In this document: piece after piece, positions 31,280 through 38,545 of the stretch | How positions within the stretch are numbered: position 1 is the first letter of the stretch | Layout: each line of letters opens with the position of its first letter | Assembly (NCBI RefSeq): GCF_006335115.1 | Contig: NZ_VDMJ01000040.1 | Span: 43,142-81,686, forward strand | DNA from: Streptomyces sp. NP160 | GTDB lineage: Bacteria > Actinomycetota > Actinomycetes > Actinomycetales > Quadrisphaeraceae | Direction: 5' to 3' | Length of the DNA: 38,545 nucleotides | The notes under the pieces: model-generated | Database searches by the model: none | What the model saw: the letters and a program-made list of their open reading frames with translations, nothing else | Told to the model about the DNA's origin: nothing | Position numbers and translations under genes: made by a program

Positions 31280-32329
31280 GTGGACCTGGCAGCGATGGAC
31301 CGAGCGACGGCGCTCGAGGCGCAGCGGCGGATGCTGCGCATCCGCCGCTTCGACGAGCGCGCGTCCAAGATGGTGAAGCGCGGGCAGATCCCCGGCACGG
31401 TGCACACGAGCATCGGCCAGGAGGCCCAGGTGGTCGGCGCCACGATGGCGCTCGGCGACGACGACTACATGACCGGCAACCACCGCAGCCACGGCCACCC
31501 GATCGGCAAGGGCAGCCCGCTCGGCCCGCTCATGGCCGAGCTGGTGGGCAAGGGCACCGGCGTGTGCGGCGGCAAGGGGGGCTCCCTGCACCTGGCCGAC
31601 TTCAACGTCGGCAGCCTGGGGGAGTCCGGCATCGTCGGGTCCTCCATCCCGATCGCCACCGGCGCCGCGCTGTCGAGCAAGGTGCTCGGCAACGGCCGCG
31701 TCTCGCTGGCCTTCTTCGGCGACGGCGCCGCCAACCAGGGGTGCCTCTACGAGGCGATGAACATCGCCGGTGTGTGGGACCTGCCGGTGGTCTTCCTCTG
31801 CGAGAACAACCAGTACGCCCTGTCCACCCCGGCGCACACCGTCACCTCCGGCGTCATCGCCGAGCGCGCCGCCGGCTTCGGCATCCCCGGCGTCCGCGTG
31901 GAGGAGGGCCAGGACTTCCTCGCCGTCTTCGAGGCCGTGAGCGCCGCGGTGGAGCGCGCCCGCCGCGGCGAGGGGCCCTCGCTGGTCGAGGTGGTCACCT
32001 ACCGCTTCAACGAGCACTCCGAGGGCCTGCGCCTGGGCGTGGACTACCGAGACGCCGCGGAGAAGGCCAGCTGGCTCGAGAAGGACCCGATCGTCCTGTT
32101 CCGCAAGCGCCTCGTGGTCGACGGCGTGGCCACCGACGACGAGCTGGACGCCCTCGAGCGCGAGGTCGACACCGAGGTCGAGGACGCCTTCGAGTTCTCC
32201 CAGACCAGCCCGTTCCCGGACGCCTCGGTCGCCTTCGCCGACCTCTACACCGAGCCCTTCGGGCCCACCCACCTGTCCCGCGACGGCGTCCAGTCCGCCG
32301 AGCAGGCCCACGCCGAGATCGGAGTCTGA
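31280..32329 (+). CDS. TPP-dependent dehydrogenase E1 alpha subunit (acetoin/2-oxoacid dehydrogenase type)
   Basis: Alpha subunit of a heterotetrameric E1 that decarboxylates a 2-oxoacid, or cleaves an alpha-hydroxyketone such as acetoin, on thiamine diphosphate; 349 residues. The TPP/Mg motif runs from GDG (147-149, FFGDGAANQG) to ENNQYA (Asn176-177). The substrate/phosphorylation-loop region contains NHRSHGHPIGKG and CGGKGGSLHLAD, closer to AcoA-type E1 than to mitochondrial PDH. The GTG at 31280 has AGGAGG 7 bases upstream. It is the first gene behind operator C. The loop residue usually in GHS reads EHSEGLRLG. Substrate unknown; the polyol-pathway neighbours make a sugar-derived 2-oxoacid or hydroxyketone plausible. 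Confidence 0.9.
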   Translation: MDLAAMDRATALEAQRRMLRIRRFDERASKMVKRGQIPGTVHTSIGQEAQVVGATMALGDDDYMTGNHRSHGHPIGKGSPLGPLMAELVGKGTGVCGGKGGSLHLADFNVGSLGESGIVGSSIPIATGAALSSKVLGNGRVSLAFFGDGAANQGCLYEAMNIAGVWDLPVVFLCENNQYALSTPAHTVTSGVIAERAAGFGIPGVRVEEGQDFLAVFEAVSAAVERARRGEGPSLVEVVTYRFNEHSEGLRLGVDYRDAAEKASWLEKDPIVLFRKRLVVDGVATDDELDALEREVDTEVEDAFEFSQTSPFPDASVAFADLYTEPFGPTHLSRDGVQSAEQAHAEIGV

Positions 32330-32331
32330 CC

Positions 32332-33360
32332 ATGGCGAAGACCACCATGAGCTTCCTGGGCGCCATCGGCGCCGCCCAGAAGGAGGCGATGGACGCCGAC
32401 GAGCGCGTCGTCATCATCGGCGAGGACGTCGAGGCGAACGTCTACGGCACCACCGGCGCCGGCAAGTCGCGCAAGGACAAGGGCGACTTCCTGCAGATGT
32501 ACGGCCGCAACCGCATCCGCAACACCCCGATCTCCGAGGAGGTCATCGTGGGTGCCGCCGCGGGCGCCGCGATGACGGGCCTGCGGCCGATCGTCGACCT
32601 GTCCTACTCGAGCTTCCTGTACATGGCCATGGACCAGTTCGTGAACCAGGTGGCCAAGAACCGCTACATGTTCGGCGGCCAGGCCTCCATGCCGGTGGTG
32701 TTCCGCTCGGCGATGTTCTACGGGCTCAACACCGGCGCCCACCACAGCGACCGGCCGTACCCGATGTTCATGAACGTGCCCGGCCTGAAGATCGTCGTCC
32801 CGGCCTCCCCGTCGGACGCCAAGGGCCTGCTGCGCACCGCCATCGACTCCGACGACCCGGTGCTGACCTTCGAGGCCTGCCAGCTGTGGGGCCTCAAGGA
32901 GGAGGTCGAGGAGGACGAGTACCGCATCCCCTTCGGCGTGGCCCGCACGGTGCGCGAGGGGACCGACGTCACCGTCGTCGCCATCGCCACCGCCGTCCCG
33001 GAGGCCGTGAAGGCCGCGGACGCCCTCGCGGAGGAGGGCATCTCCGTGGAGGTCATCGACCCCCGCACGCTCGTGCCGCTCGACTCCCGCGCGGTGCTGG
33101 AGTCGGTGGCGAAGACCGGGCGCCTCGTGGTGGCCGACCCGGCGCACAAGACCTGCGGCGCCGCCGCGGAGATCTCCGCGATCGTCGCCGAGGAGGCCTT
33201 CGACGCCCTGCAGGCGCCGATCGCCCGCGTGGTCACCCCCGACACGCAGATCCCCTTCAGCCCCGCGCTGGAGAAGCAGCTCTACCCGGCGCGCGACTCC
33301 ATCGCCGCTGCGGTGCGCCGCGTCGCGGGGGCCCGCCCCCGCGAGCTCGCCCTCAGCTGA
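32332..33360 (+). CDS. TPP-dependent dehydrogenase E1 beta subunit
   Basis: Beta subunit partner of the preceding E1 alpha, 342 residues, transketolase-like pyrimidine domain plus C-terminal transketolase domain. Landmarks: RVVIIGEDVE (activating Glu), RNTPISEEVIVGAAAGAAMTGLRPIVDLSYSSF, GLNTGAHHSDRPYPMFMNVPGLKIVVPASP, VIDPRTLVPLDS, and TCGAAAEISAIVAEEAF near the C-terminus. The ATG lies 2 bases after the alpha-subunit stop with GGAG 7 bases before it. Together with E1 alpha it would pass the acyl group to the stand-alone lipoyl protein encoded next. Confidence 0.93.
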   Translation: MAKTTMSFLGAIGAAQKEAMDADERVVIIGEDVEANVYGTTGAGKSRKDKGDFLQMYGRNRIRNTPISEEVIVGAAAGAAMTGLRPIVDLSYSSFLYMAMDQFVNQVAKNRYMFGGQASMPVVFRSAMFYGLNTGAHHSDRPYPMFMNVPGLKIVVPASPSDAKGLLRTAIDSDDPVLTFEACQLWGLKEEVEEDEYRIPFGVARTVREGTDVTVVAIATAVPEAVKAADALAEEGISVEVIDPRTLVPLDSRAVLESVAKTGRLVVADPAHKTCGAAAEISAIVAEEAFDALQAPIARVVTPDTQIPFSPALEKQLYPARDSIAAAVRRVAGARPRELALS

Positions 33361-33413
33361 CTCGGGCTGAGGCAGACCGACCACCCGTTCTTCGAAGAGG
33401 AAGAGAGAGTCAC

Positions 33414-33656
33414 ATGGCACGCGTCGAGGTCCTCCTGCCCCAGTGGGGCATGGGCATGAGCGAGGGCACCATCACCACCTGGCTGAAGGCCGTGGGGGAC
33501 GACGTCACCGAGGACGAGGCGCTGGCGGAGGTGGAGGCGGAGAAGGTCGAGGAGACCCTCGAGGCACCCGCCACCGGCAAGCTCGTCGAGCTCCTCGTGC
33601 CCGAGGGTGACACCGTGGAGGTCCGCACCCCCGTCGCCGTGATCGAGACCGCCTGA
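33414..33656 (+). CDS. Stand-alone lipoyl-domain protein (detached E2 swinging arm)
   Basis: An 80-residue protein that is a single biotin/lipoyl domain: it begins VEVLLPQWGMGMSEGTITTWL and carries the lipoylation lysine Lys44 in EVEAEKVEETLEAP, the E2-type motif rather than the MKM of biotin carriers. No linker, subunit-binding or catalytic domain follows. The E2 catalytic core is coded separately at 37806, so the normal E2 is split in two. The ATG has a GAAGAGAGAG tract upstream; the 53-base gap before it contains the small palindrome CTTCGAAG. Its TGA overlaps the next ATG (TGATG). It presumably carries acyl groups from E1 to the separate E2 core. Confidence 0.9.
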   Translation: MARVEVLLPQWGMGMSEGTITTWLKAVGDDVTEDEALAEVEAEKVEETLEAPATGKLVELLVPEGDTVEVRTPVAVIETA

Positions 33657-35311
33657 TGAGCGCGCCCGCCGTGTCCACCGCACCGACCTCCGCGGCCGTG
33701 CCCGAGAGCGACCCGCTCGCGCTGCCGTTCGACCTCGTGGTCATCGGAGCCGGGGTCAACGGGGTCGGCATCGCCCGCGACGCCGCCCTGCGCGGCCTGC
33801 GCGTGGTGCTGCTGGAGCAGGACGACATCTGCTCCGGCGTGTCCGCCTGGTCCGGCCGGCTGGTGCACGGCGGGCTGCGCTACCTCGAGCACTACGACTT
33901 CGCGCTGGTGCGCGAGAGCCTGCGCGAGCGGGAGACCCTGTTCCGCCTCGCGCCCCACCTGGTGAAGCCGGTCCGGCTGATCATGCCGTTCTACCGGCAC
34001 AACCGGCGGCCCGGCTGGCTGATCCGGGTGGGCATGGCCCTGTACGACGTGCTCAGCTTCGACAAGAAGTCCCAGAGCCACGAGGTCCTCGGCCTGGAGA
34101 AGCTCCTGCGCCGCTTCACCGGCATCGGCCGCGACGGGCTCTCCGGCGCCGCGGTGTTCACCGACGGACAGGTGGAGTACGCCGAGCGGCTCTGCGTGGA
34201 GCTCGCCGTGGCCGCCGCGGGCGACGGCGCGGTCATCCGCACCGGAGCCCGCGTGGACGGCGTGCTCACCGAGCACGGCCGGGTGCGCGGCGTCACCTTC
34301 CGCGACACCGCCACCGGTGAGCAGCGCCAGGTGCTCGCACCCGTCGTCCTCAACGTGGCGGGCCCCTGGATCGACAGGGTGTTCGCGCAGCAGGCCGGCG
34401 TCTGGGAGGCGCAGCCGCGCCTCAACGGCGGCACCAAGGGCAGCCACCTCGTGGTGGACCCGTTCCCGGGCGCTCCCACCGACGTCGTCTACTACGAGTC
34501 CCGCAAGGACGGCCGCCTCGTGCTGGTCATCCCGTGGATGGGCCGGTACCTGCTGGGCACCACCGACATCCGCTACGACGAGGACCCGGGCACCGCCCGC
34601 TGCGACGCCGACGAGATGCAGTACATCCTGGACGAGGTCAACTCCCTCGTGCCCGAGGCGGGCCTCACCGTGGACGACGTGCTCTACACCTACTCCGGCG
34701 TGCGGCCGCTGCCGTACGCGCCGGGGGTGTCGGAGTCGAAGGTGCCGCGCAGCCACGTCCTGCACGACCACGGCGACGGCCTGCAGGGCCTCATCACGGT
34801 GGTGGGCGGCAAGCTCACCACCTACCGCCAGCTCGCCGAGGACGCCGTCGACGACGTGCTGCGCCGCCTCGGCCGGCCGTCCGTGCCCTGCGTGACGCGC
34901 AAGCTGCCGTTCCCGGGGGCCACCACCGACGAGGGCTCGGTGCGCTCCGCGCTGCGCGGCGCCGGGCTGGGCCCGCGGAGCGTGGACCGGCTGTTCGCGG
35001 TCTACGGGCGCCGCGCGCTCGACATCGTGGCGAGCGCGGGCGGCGACGCCGAGCTGCTCTCCGTCGTCGACGAGCCCAGCGGCGCCGTCGGCGCCGAGCT
35101 GCTCTTCGCGGTGACCCACGAGTTCGCCCGGGGGCTGGCCGACGTCATGGCCCGGCGCACCCTCCTCGCGTTCGAGCCCGACCACGCCCTGCCGTCCCTG
35201 GACCGCATCGCGGCCCTGCTCGGGGACCGGCTCGGCTGGGACGAGCAGCGCCGCAAGGAGGAGGTCGAGGACTACCGCACCTGGCTCGACCACCTCGCCA
35301 TCCCCGCCTGA
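33656..35311 (+). CDS. GlpD-like FAD-dependent glycerol-3-phosphate (or polyol-phosphate) dehydrogenase
   Basis: Flavin dehydrogenase that oxidises a polyol phosphate to a ketose phosphate and passes electrons to the quinone pool; 551 residues, normal GlpD length. The FAD motif is LVVIGAGVNGVGIARDAAL (GxGxxG from Gly31). The family signature is LVHGGLRYLEHYDFALVRESL, followed by NVAGPWIDRV, GTKGSHLVVD, WMGRYLLGTTD and VVGGKLTTYRQLAEDAVD. The C-terminal DAO_C domain spans ~400-551. The segment before LVHGG reads SAWSGR where many GlpDs have SSRSSK. The erythritol-phosphate enzyme EryB belongs to this family, so the substrate need not be glycerol-3-phosphate. It sits between the lipoyl gene and a GlpK-like kinase. 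Confidence 0.88.
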   Translation: MSAPAVSTAPTSAAVPESDPLALPFDLVVIGAGVNGVGIARDAALRGLRVVLLEQDDICSGVSAWSGRLVHGGLRYLEHYDFALVRESLRERETLFRLAPHLVKPVRLIMPFYRHNRRPGWLIRVGMALYDVLSFDKKSQSHEVLGLEKLLRRFTGIGRDGLSGAAVFTDGQVEYAERLCVELAVAAAGDGAVIRTGARVDGVLTEHGRVRGVTFRDTATGEQRQVLAPVVLNVAGPWIDRVFAQQAGVWEAQPRLNGGTKGSHLVVDPFPGAPTDVVYYESRKDGRLVLVIPWMGRYLLGTTDIRYDEDPGTARCDADEMQYILDEVNSLVPEAGLTVDDVLYTYSGVRPLPYAPGVSESKVPRSHVLHDHGDGLQGLITVVGGKLTTYRQLAEDAVDDVLRRLGRPSVPCVTRKLPFPGATTDEGSVRSALRGAGLGPRSVDRLFAVYGRRALDIVASAGGDAELLSVVDEPSGAVGAELLFAVTHEFARGLADVMARRTLLAFEPDHALPSLDRIAALLGDRLGWDEQRRKEEVEDYRTWLDHLAIPA

Positions 35312-35352
35312 CCAGCCGCCCAGCGGCCCCCCTGAACGACGAAGGAGTCGTC

Positions 35353-36930
35353 ATGGCCAGCCCCTCCAGCAGCGGGCCCTACGTCATGGCCCTCGACGAG
35401 GGCTCCACCAGCGCCCGCGCGGTGCTGGTGGACCCCGCCGGGCGCATCGCCGCCGAGGCCCGCAGCCCCGTGGTGCCCAAGCGCCCGCGGCGCGGCTGGG
35501 TCGAGCTCGACCCGGCCGCGCTGTGGGCGGCGCAGCGCTCGGCCATCGGCCGCGCCATGGCGCAGGTGGGGGCGCACCCCTCCGACGTCGCCGCCGTCGG
35601 CATCACCACCCACCGCGAGAGCGTCTTCATGTGGGACCGCGCCACCGGCACCCCGGTGCACCACGGGATCATGTGGATGAGCCACCAGACCGACGACGTC
35701 GTCGCCCGGTGGCGCGCCGAGGGGCTCGACGAGGAGTCGCGGGCCCGCACCGGCGTTCCGGTCGACTCCTTCTTCTCCGCCCCCAAGATCGCGTGGCTGC
35801 TGGAGGAGGTGCCGGGCGTGCGGGAGCGCGCCGAGGCCGGCGAGCTGGCGGTCGGCACGGTCGACACCTGGCTGCTGTGGAACCTCACCGGCGGCCGCTC
35901 CCACCTCACCGACCACGGCGAGGCCAGCCGCACGGGCCTGTTCAACCTCCACGACCTGGGGTGGGACCAGCACCTGCTGGACGCCTACGGCATCCCGCGC
36001 TCGCTGCTGCCGCAGGCGGTCGCCTCCGACGCGGGGTTCGGGGAGGTGGAGCCGGGCGTGCTCGGCGGCCTGGTCGGCGACCCCTCGCGGGGCGCCGCAC
36101 GCGCGGGCATCCCGGTGACCGCGGTCCTCGCCGACCAGCAGGCCGGGATGTTCGGCCAGGCGTGCTTCGCTCCCGGCAGTGCCAAGAACACCTACGGCAC
36201 CGCCAGCGTCCTCACCGTCAACAGCGGCGGGGACGTGCTCGCGGTGGAGGGCATGACCTCCTCGGCCGCCTGGACCGTCGGCGGGCAGACCACCTACGAG
36301 TCCGAGGGCGTCGTCTTCCACAGCGGGCAGACCCTGCAGTGGCTGCGCGACGACCTCAAGGTGCTGCGCGAGGGCGACGACATCGAGGTGGTCGCCCGCT
36401 CCGCCGGGGACGACCACGGCCTGCACCTCGTCCCGGGCTTCACCGGGCTGTGCGCACCCCACTGGGAGCACGGGGCCACCGCGCACCTCGTGGGCATGAC
36501 CCTGGAGACCCGCCCCGAGCACCTCGTGCGCGCGGGGGTGGAGTCGATGGCCTACCAGACCCGGGACGTGCTGGTGGGCTACGCCCGCGCTGGCATCGAG
36601 CTGACCGAGCTGCGGGTGGACGGCGGCGCCGCCGGAAACGACCTGCTCTGCCAGTTCCAGGCCGACATCGCCGGCATCCCCGTGGTGCGCCCCGACGAGC
36701 TGGAGCGCACCGCCCTCGGCGTCGCCTACCTCGCCGGCGCCGGCGTCGGCTGGTGGAAGACCCCCGACGACGTCGAGTCGAGCTGGGTCGTCGAGCGCAC
36801 CTTCGAGCCCCAGATGAGCGACGAGCGCCGCGAGGAGCTCTGCGCCGGCTGGGACGACGCCGTGGCCGGCGTCGTCGACGCCGCCGCCCGCCGCGCCGCC
36901 CGCAAGACCCCCACCCCTTCTGCACCCTGA
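35353..36930 (+). CDS. GlpK-like FGGY carbohydrate/polyol kinase
   Basis: Glycerol-kinase-type FGGY protein, 525 residues. It begins YVMALDEGSTSARAVLVDPAG (phosphate motif). GlpK-like stretches include FSAPKIAWLLEEVPGV, GTVDTWLLWNLTGG, GEASRTGLFNLHDLGWD, the catalytic Asp261 in LADQQAGMFGQ, and GSAKNTYGTASVL. The substrate loop reads TTHRESVFMWDRATG and MWMSHQTDD, where glycerol kinases have VWQCRRT, so the substrate may be a larger polyol. The ATG follows GAAGGAG by 5 bases. It is placed after the GlpD-like gene and before a class II aldolase, consistent with a kinase, oxidation, aldolase route. Confidence 0.88.
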   Translation: MASPSSSGPYVMALDEGSTSARAVLVDPAGRIAAEARSPVVPKRPRRGWVELDPAALWAAQRSAIGRAMAQVGAHPSDVAAVGITTHRESVFMWDRATGTPVHHGIMWMSHQTDDVVARWRAEGLDEESRARTGVPVDSFFSAPKIAWLLEEVPGVRERAEAGELAVGTVDTWLLWNLTGGRSHLTDHGEASRTGLFNLHDLGWDQHLLDAYGIPRSLLPQAVASDAGFGEVEPGVLGGLVGDPSRGAARAGIPVTAVLADQQAGMFGQACFAPGSAKNTYGTASVLTVNSGGDVLAVEGMTSSAAWTVGGQTTYESEGVVFHSGQTLQWLRDDLKVLREGDDIEVVARSAGDDHGLHLVPGFTGLCAPHWEHGATAHLVGMTLETRPEHLVRAGVESMAYQTRDVLVGYARAGIELTELRVDGGAAGNDLLCQFQADIAGIPVVRPDELERTALGVAYLAGAGVGWWKTPDDVESSWVVERTFEPQMSDERREELCAGWDDAVAGVVDAAARRAARKTPTPSAP

Positions 36931-36939
36931 GGAGCACCG

Positions 36940-37809
36940 ATGCACCAGGCAGACCCCCGCAAGCTCGTGCAGGACGCGCAGGCCGGCGGCTACGCCGTCG
37001 GCGCGTTCAACATGCACTCCGACGAGACCGCCCAGGCCCTCGTGCGCGCCGCCGAGATCGCCCAGGCGCCCGTGTTCCTCCAGGTCGGCCGGGCGATCGT
37101 CCCGCACATGGGCCTCAAGGCCGCCTACGAGCTGACCCGCCGCGCCGCCGAGGAGTCCGACGCCGAGGTGGTCATCCACCTCGACCACGGCCCGTGGGAG
37201 GAGGTCTTCGAGGCCATCAAGCTGGGCTTCACCTCGATCATGTACGACGGCGCGCACCTCCCGCTGGACGAGAACATCCGCACCACCCGGCAGGTCGTGC
37301 AGGTGGCCCACTCCTTCGGCATCCCCGTCGAGGCCGAGCTCGGCACCATCCCCGACGCCGGCGAGGAGGTCGACTGGTCGGCGTACTACACCAAGGTCGA
37401 CGAGGCGCAGCGCTTCGTGGAGGAGACCGGCGTCGACTGGCTGGCCGTGTCCGCCGGCATCGTCCACGGCGTGGTGCCCGACCTCCCGCCGCAGCCGCTC
37501 GACCTGCAGCGCGTGGAGGAGATCCGCGAGGCCACCGGCCTGCCGCTCGTGCTGCACGGCATGTCCGGCGTCGCCCCCGACGACGTCCAGGGCGCCATCA
37601 AGGCCGGCGTGCACAAGTTCAACGCCGACACCGACCTGCGCCACGCCTTCCGCGCCGGCGTCGAGGCCGTCTGGTCCCAGGGCGACCGCCAGCTCGAGGA
37701 CGCCCTCGCGGAGGGGCGCGCGCGGATGATCGACGCCACGGTGGCGAAGATGCGCGAGTACGGCGTCGCCGGCCGCGCCACCGGCTCGGTCGCGGGGAGC
37801 GCCCGGTGA
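36940..37809 (+). CDS. Class II (zinc) fructose-bisphosphate/tagatose-bisphosphate-type aldolase
   Basis: Reversible aldol cleavage of a ketose phosphate, usually yielding DHAP plus an aldehyde; 289 residues, the compact GatY/KbaY/Fba size. Catalytic Asp82 and zinc His83 lie in VIHLDHGPW, Glu133 in VEAELGTIP, zinc His176 in SAGIVHGVVPD and His206 in LVLHGMSGV. The DHAP-phosphate loop NADTDLR lies at 228-234. The usual HGGSG reads HGMSG, which may alter substrate choice. The ATG has GAGGAG five bases upstream. Its TGA overlaps the next GTG, coupling it to the E2 core. The substrate is presumably the phosphorylated ketose made by the two preceding enzymes. Confidence 0.92.
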   Translation: MHQADPRKLVQDAQAGGYAVGAFNMHSDETAQALVRAAEIAQAPVFLQVGRAIVPHMGLKAAYELTRRAAEESDAEVVIHLDHGPWEEVFEAIKLGFTSIMYDGAHLPLDENIRTTRQVVQVAHSFGIPVEAELGTIPDAGEEVDWSAYYTKVDEAQRFVEETGVDWLAVSAGIVHGVVPDLPPQPLDLQRVEEIREATGLPLVLHGMSGVAPDDVQGAIKAGVHKFNADTDLRHAFRAGVEAVWSQGDRQLEDALAEGRARMIDATVAKMREYGVAGRATGSVAGSAR

Positions 37810-38516
37810 GCGCCGCCACGAGCGAGGCCACCGAGGCCCCCGCGGGCCAGCCCGGTCAGCAGACGACCAAGCTCAAGGGCATCCGCCGCACGGCCGCCAA
37901 GCGCATGGTCGCCGCGTGGGAGGCCCCCGTCTTCCACCTCGGCGTGAGCGCCGACATGACCGCCGCCCTCGACGGCTCGCGCCGCCCGAAGGGCACCACC
38001 GTCACCGACGTGCTCCTCGCCGCGTGCGCCGGTGCGCTGGTGGCCCACCCGGACATGAACGCCCACTTCGGCGTGGTCGACGGCGCGGAGTCGGTCACCA
38101 CCTTCGACGCCGTGAACCTCGGCCTCGCCGTCGCCACCGACGCCGGGCTCGTCGTCCCCGTCATCCACGGCGCGCAGGACCTCGACCTCGAGGGCGTCGC
38201 CGCGGGCCGCAAGGCCGTCGTCGGCAAGGCCCGTGAGGGCAAGCTCGGGATGGCCGACGTCACCGGCGGCACCTTCACCGTCTCCAACCTCGGCATGCTC
38301 GGCATCGACAGGTTCGACGCCATCCTCAACGTGCCGCAGGTCGCGATCCTCGCCGTGGGCACCACCAGCCACCGACAGGTCTGGAACGACGGCGACCCGC
38401 AGTGGCGCCCCCTGGCCGACCTCACCCTCACCTGCGACCACCGCGCCATCGACGGCGCCACCGGCGCGCAGTTCCTCTCCGACCTCAAGCGGAGGCTGGA
38501 GGCCGGCGGCGCATGA
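37806..38516 (+). CDS. E2 acyltransferase catalytic core lacking lipoyl and subunit-binding domains
   Basis: A 236-residue protein that corresponds only to the catalytic domain of dihydrolipoyl acyltransferases (CAT-like fold). After ~22 unstructured residues it begins LKGIRRTAAKRMVAAW and ends with the active-site motif CDHRAIDG (His212, Asp216). TVSNLGMLGIDRFDAILN and PQVAILAVG are family landmarks. Ordinary E2s are 400-550 residues, with N-terminal lipoyl and E1/E3-binding domains that are both absent here. The lipoyl domain is supplied by the separate gene at 33414. The GTG start overlaps the aldolase stop (GTGA) and leaves no room for a longer in-frame N-terminus within the operon. It should assemble as a 24- or 60-mer core. 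Confidence 0.9.
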   Translation: MSAATSEATEAPAGQPGQQTTKLKGIRRTAAKRMVAAWEAPVFHLGVSADMTAALDGSRRPKGTTVTDVLLAACAGALVAHPDMNAHFGVVDGAESVTTFDAVNLGLAVATDAGLVVPVIHGAQDLDLEGVAAGRKAVVGKAREGKLGMADVTGGTFTVSNLGMLGIDRFDAILNVPQVAILAVGTTSHRQVWNDGDPQWRPLADLTLTCDHRAIDGATGAQFLSDLKRRLEAGGA

Positions 38517-38526
38517 GGTCCGCGTC

Positions 38527-38545
38527 ATGACGCTGGCACCTGAGG
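38527..38545 (+). CDS. First codons of a downstream gene, cut by window edge
   Basis: An ATG ten bases after the E2 stop reads MTLAPE before the window ends. The position within the operon suggests a co-transcribed partner; a dihydrolipoamide dehydrogenase (E3) or another pathway enzyme would fit. Only six codons are visible, so neither the gene nor its product can be confirmed. Confidence 0.3.

Noticed and set aside
33414-33656. Biotin carrier (BCCP) reading of the small lipoyl/biotinyl protein
   Set aside because: The modified lysine lies in EAEKVEE, the E2 lipoyl pattern, not AMKM, and E1/E2 genes adjoin it with no carboxylase.
33656-36930. A plain glycerol-utilisation (glpD-glpK) locus
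   Set aside because: There is no glycerol facilitator; the kinase loop differs from glycerol kinases, and E1, lipoyl, aldolase and E2 genes are interleaved under a SorC-type operator, so glycerol alone is a poor explanation although not excluded.
1-38545. tRNA, rRNA, integrase, transposase or prophage signatures
   Set aside because: None seen on either strand; apart from the short repeats the window is an ordinary run of chromosomal genes.

Overview
The window is chromosomal DNA of a very GC-rich actinobacterium (roughly three quarters G+C by eye). Many genes start with GTG, several look leaderless, genes are tightly packed with ATGA/GTGA stop-start overlaps, and nrdR, uppP, pepD and an SNF2-helicase/SWIM pair are present. 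A possible sigma-28-type promoter hints at a motile genus, for example something Kineococcus- or Quadrisphaera-like, but the genus is a guess. I see no rRNA, tRNA, CRISPR array, insertion sequence or phage gene, and no gene-free stretch over 300 bases.

Left part (1-13600), housekeeping and miscellaneous: a D-2-hydroxyacid dehydrogenase cut by the window edge, a small membrane protein, an M20 amidohydrolase, uppP, the helicase/SWIM pair, a 25-bp-arm inverted repeat, a BadF-type sugar kinase with a GH4 6-phospho-glycosidase, nrdR, an HDOD plus GGDEF-EAL signalling operon, and a cytoplasmic DsbA-like oxidoreductase.

Middle part (13600-31170), carbohydrate uptake hub: a leftward ribose-type ABC importer (binding protein, permease, ATPase, second permease) is followed by pepD and an epoxide hydrolase. 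Next come a SorC-family regulator and a rightward operon with a second ribose-type importer (binding protein, ATPase, permease), a glycerol-1-phosphate-dehydrogenase-like (AraM-type) enzyme, an FGGY kinase, a HAD-IIA phosphatase (AraL-type) and a second SorC regulator.

Right part (31200-38545): an operon coding TPP-dependent E1 alpha and beta, a free-standing 80-residue lipoyl protein, a GlpD-like FAD dehydrogenase, a GlpK-like kinase, a class II aldolase, an E2 catalytic core with neither lipoyl nor E1/E3-binding domain, and the first codons of another gene.

The three transport/catabolic operons share an operator-like sequence just downstream of the -10 box: GTGAAT-N4-ATTCAC at 22491 and 31242, and a degenerate relative at 21301. 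With the two SorC paralogues this suggests one regulon of about 15 genes for import and breakdown of a polyol or sugar whose identity the sequence does not settle. The carbon would go through phosphorylation, FAD-linked oxidation and aldol cleavage, and on to an acyl-CoA through a 2-oxoacid/acetoin-dehydrogenase-like complex with an unusually dissected E2. This regulon is the best candidate in the window for an undescribed system.
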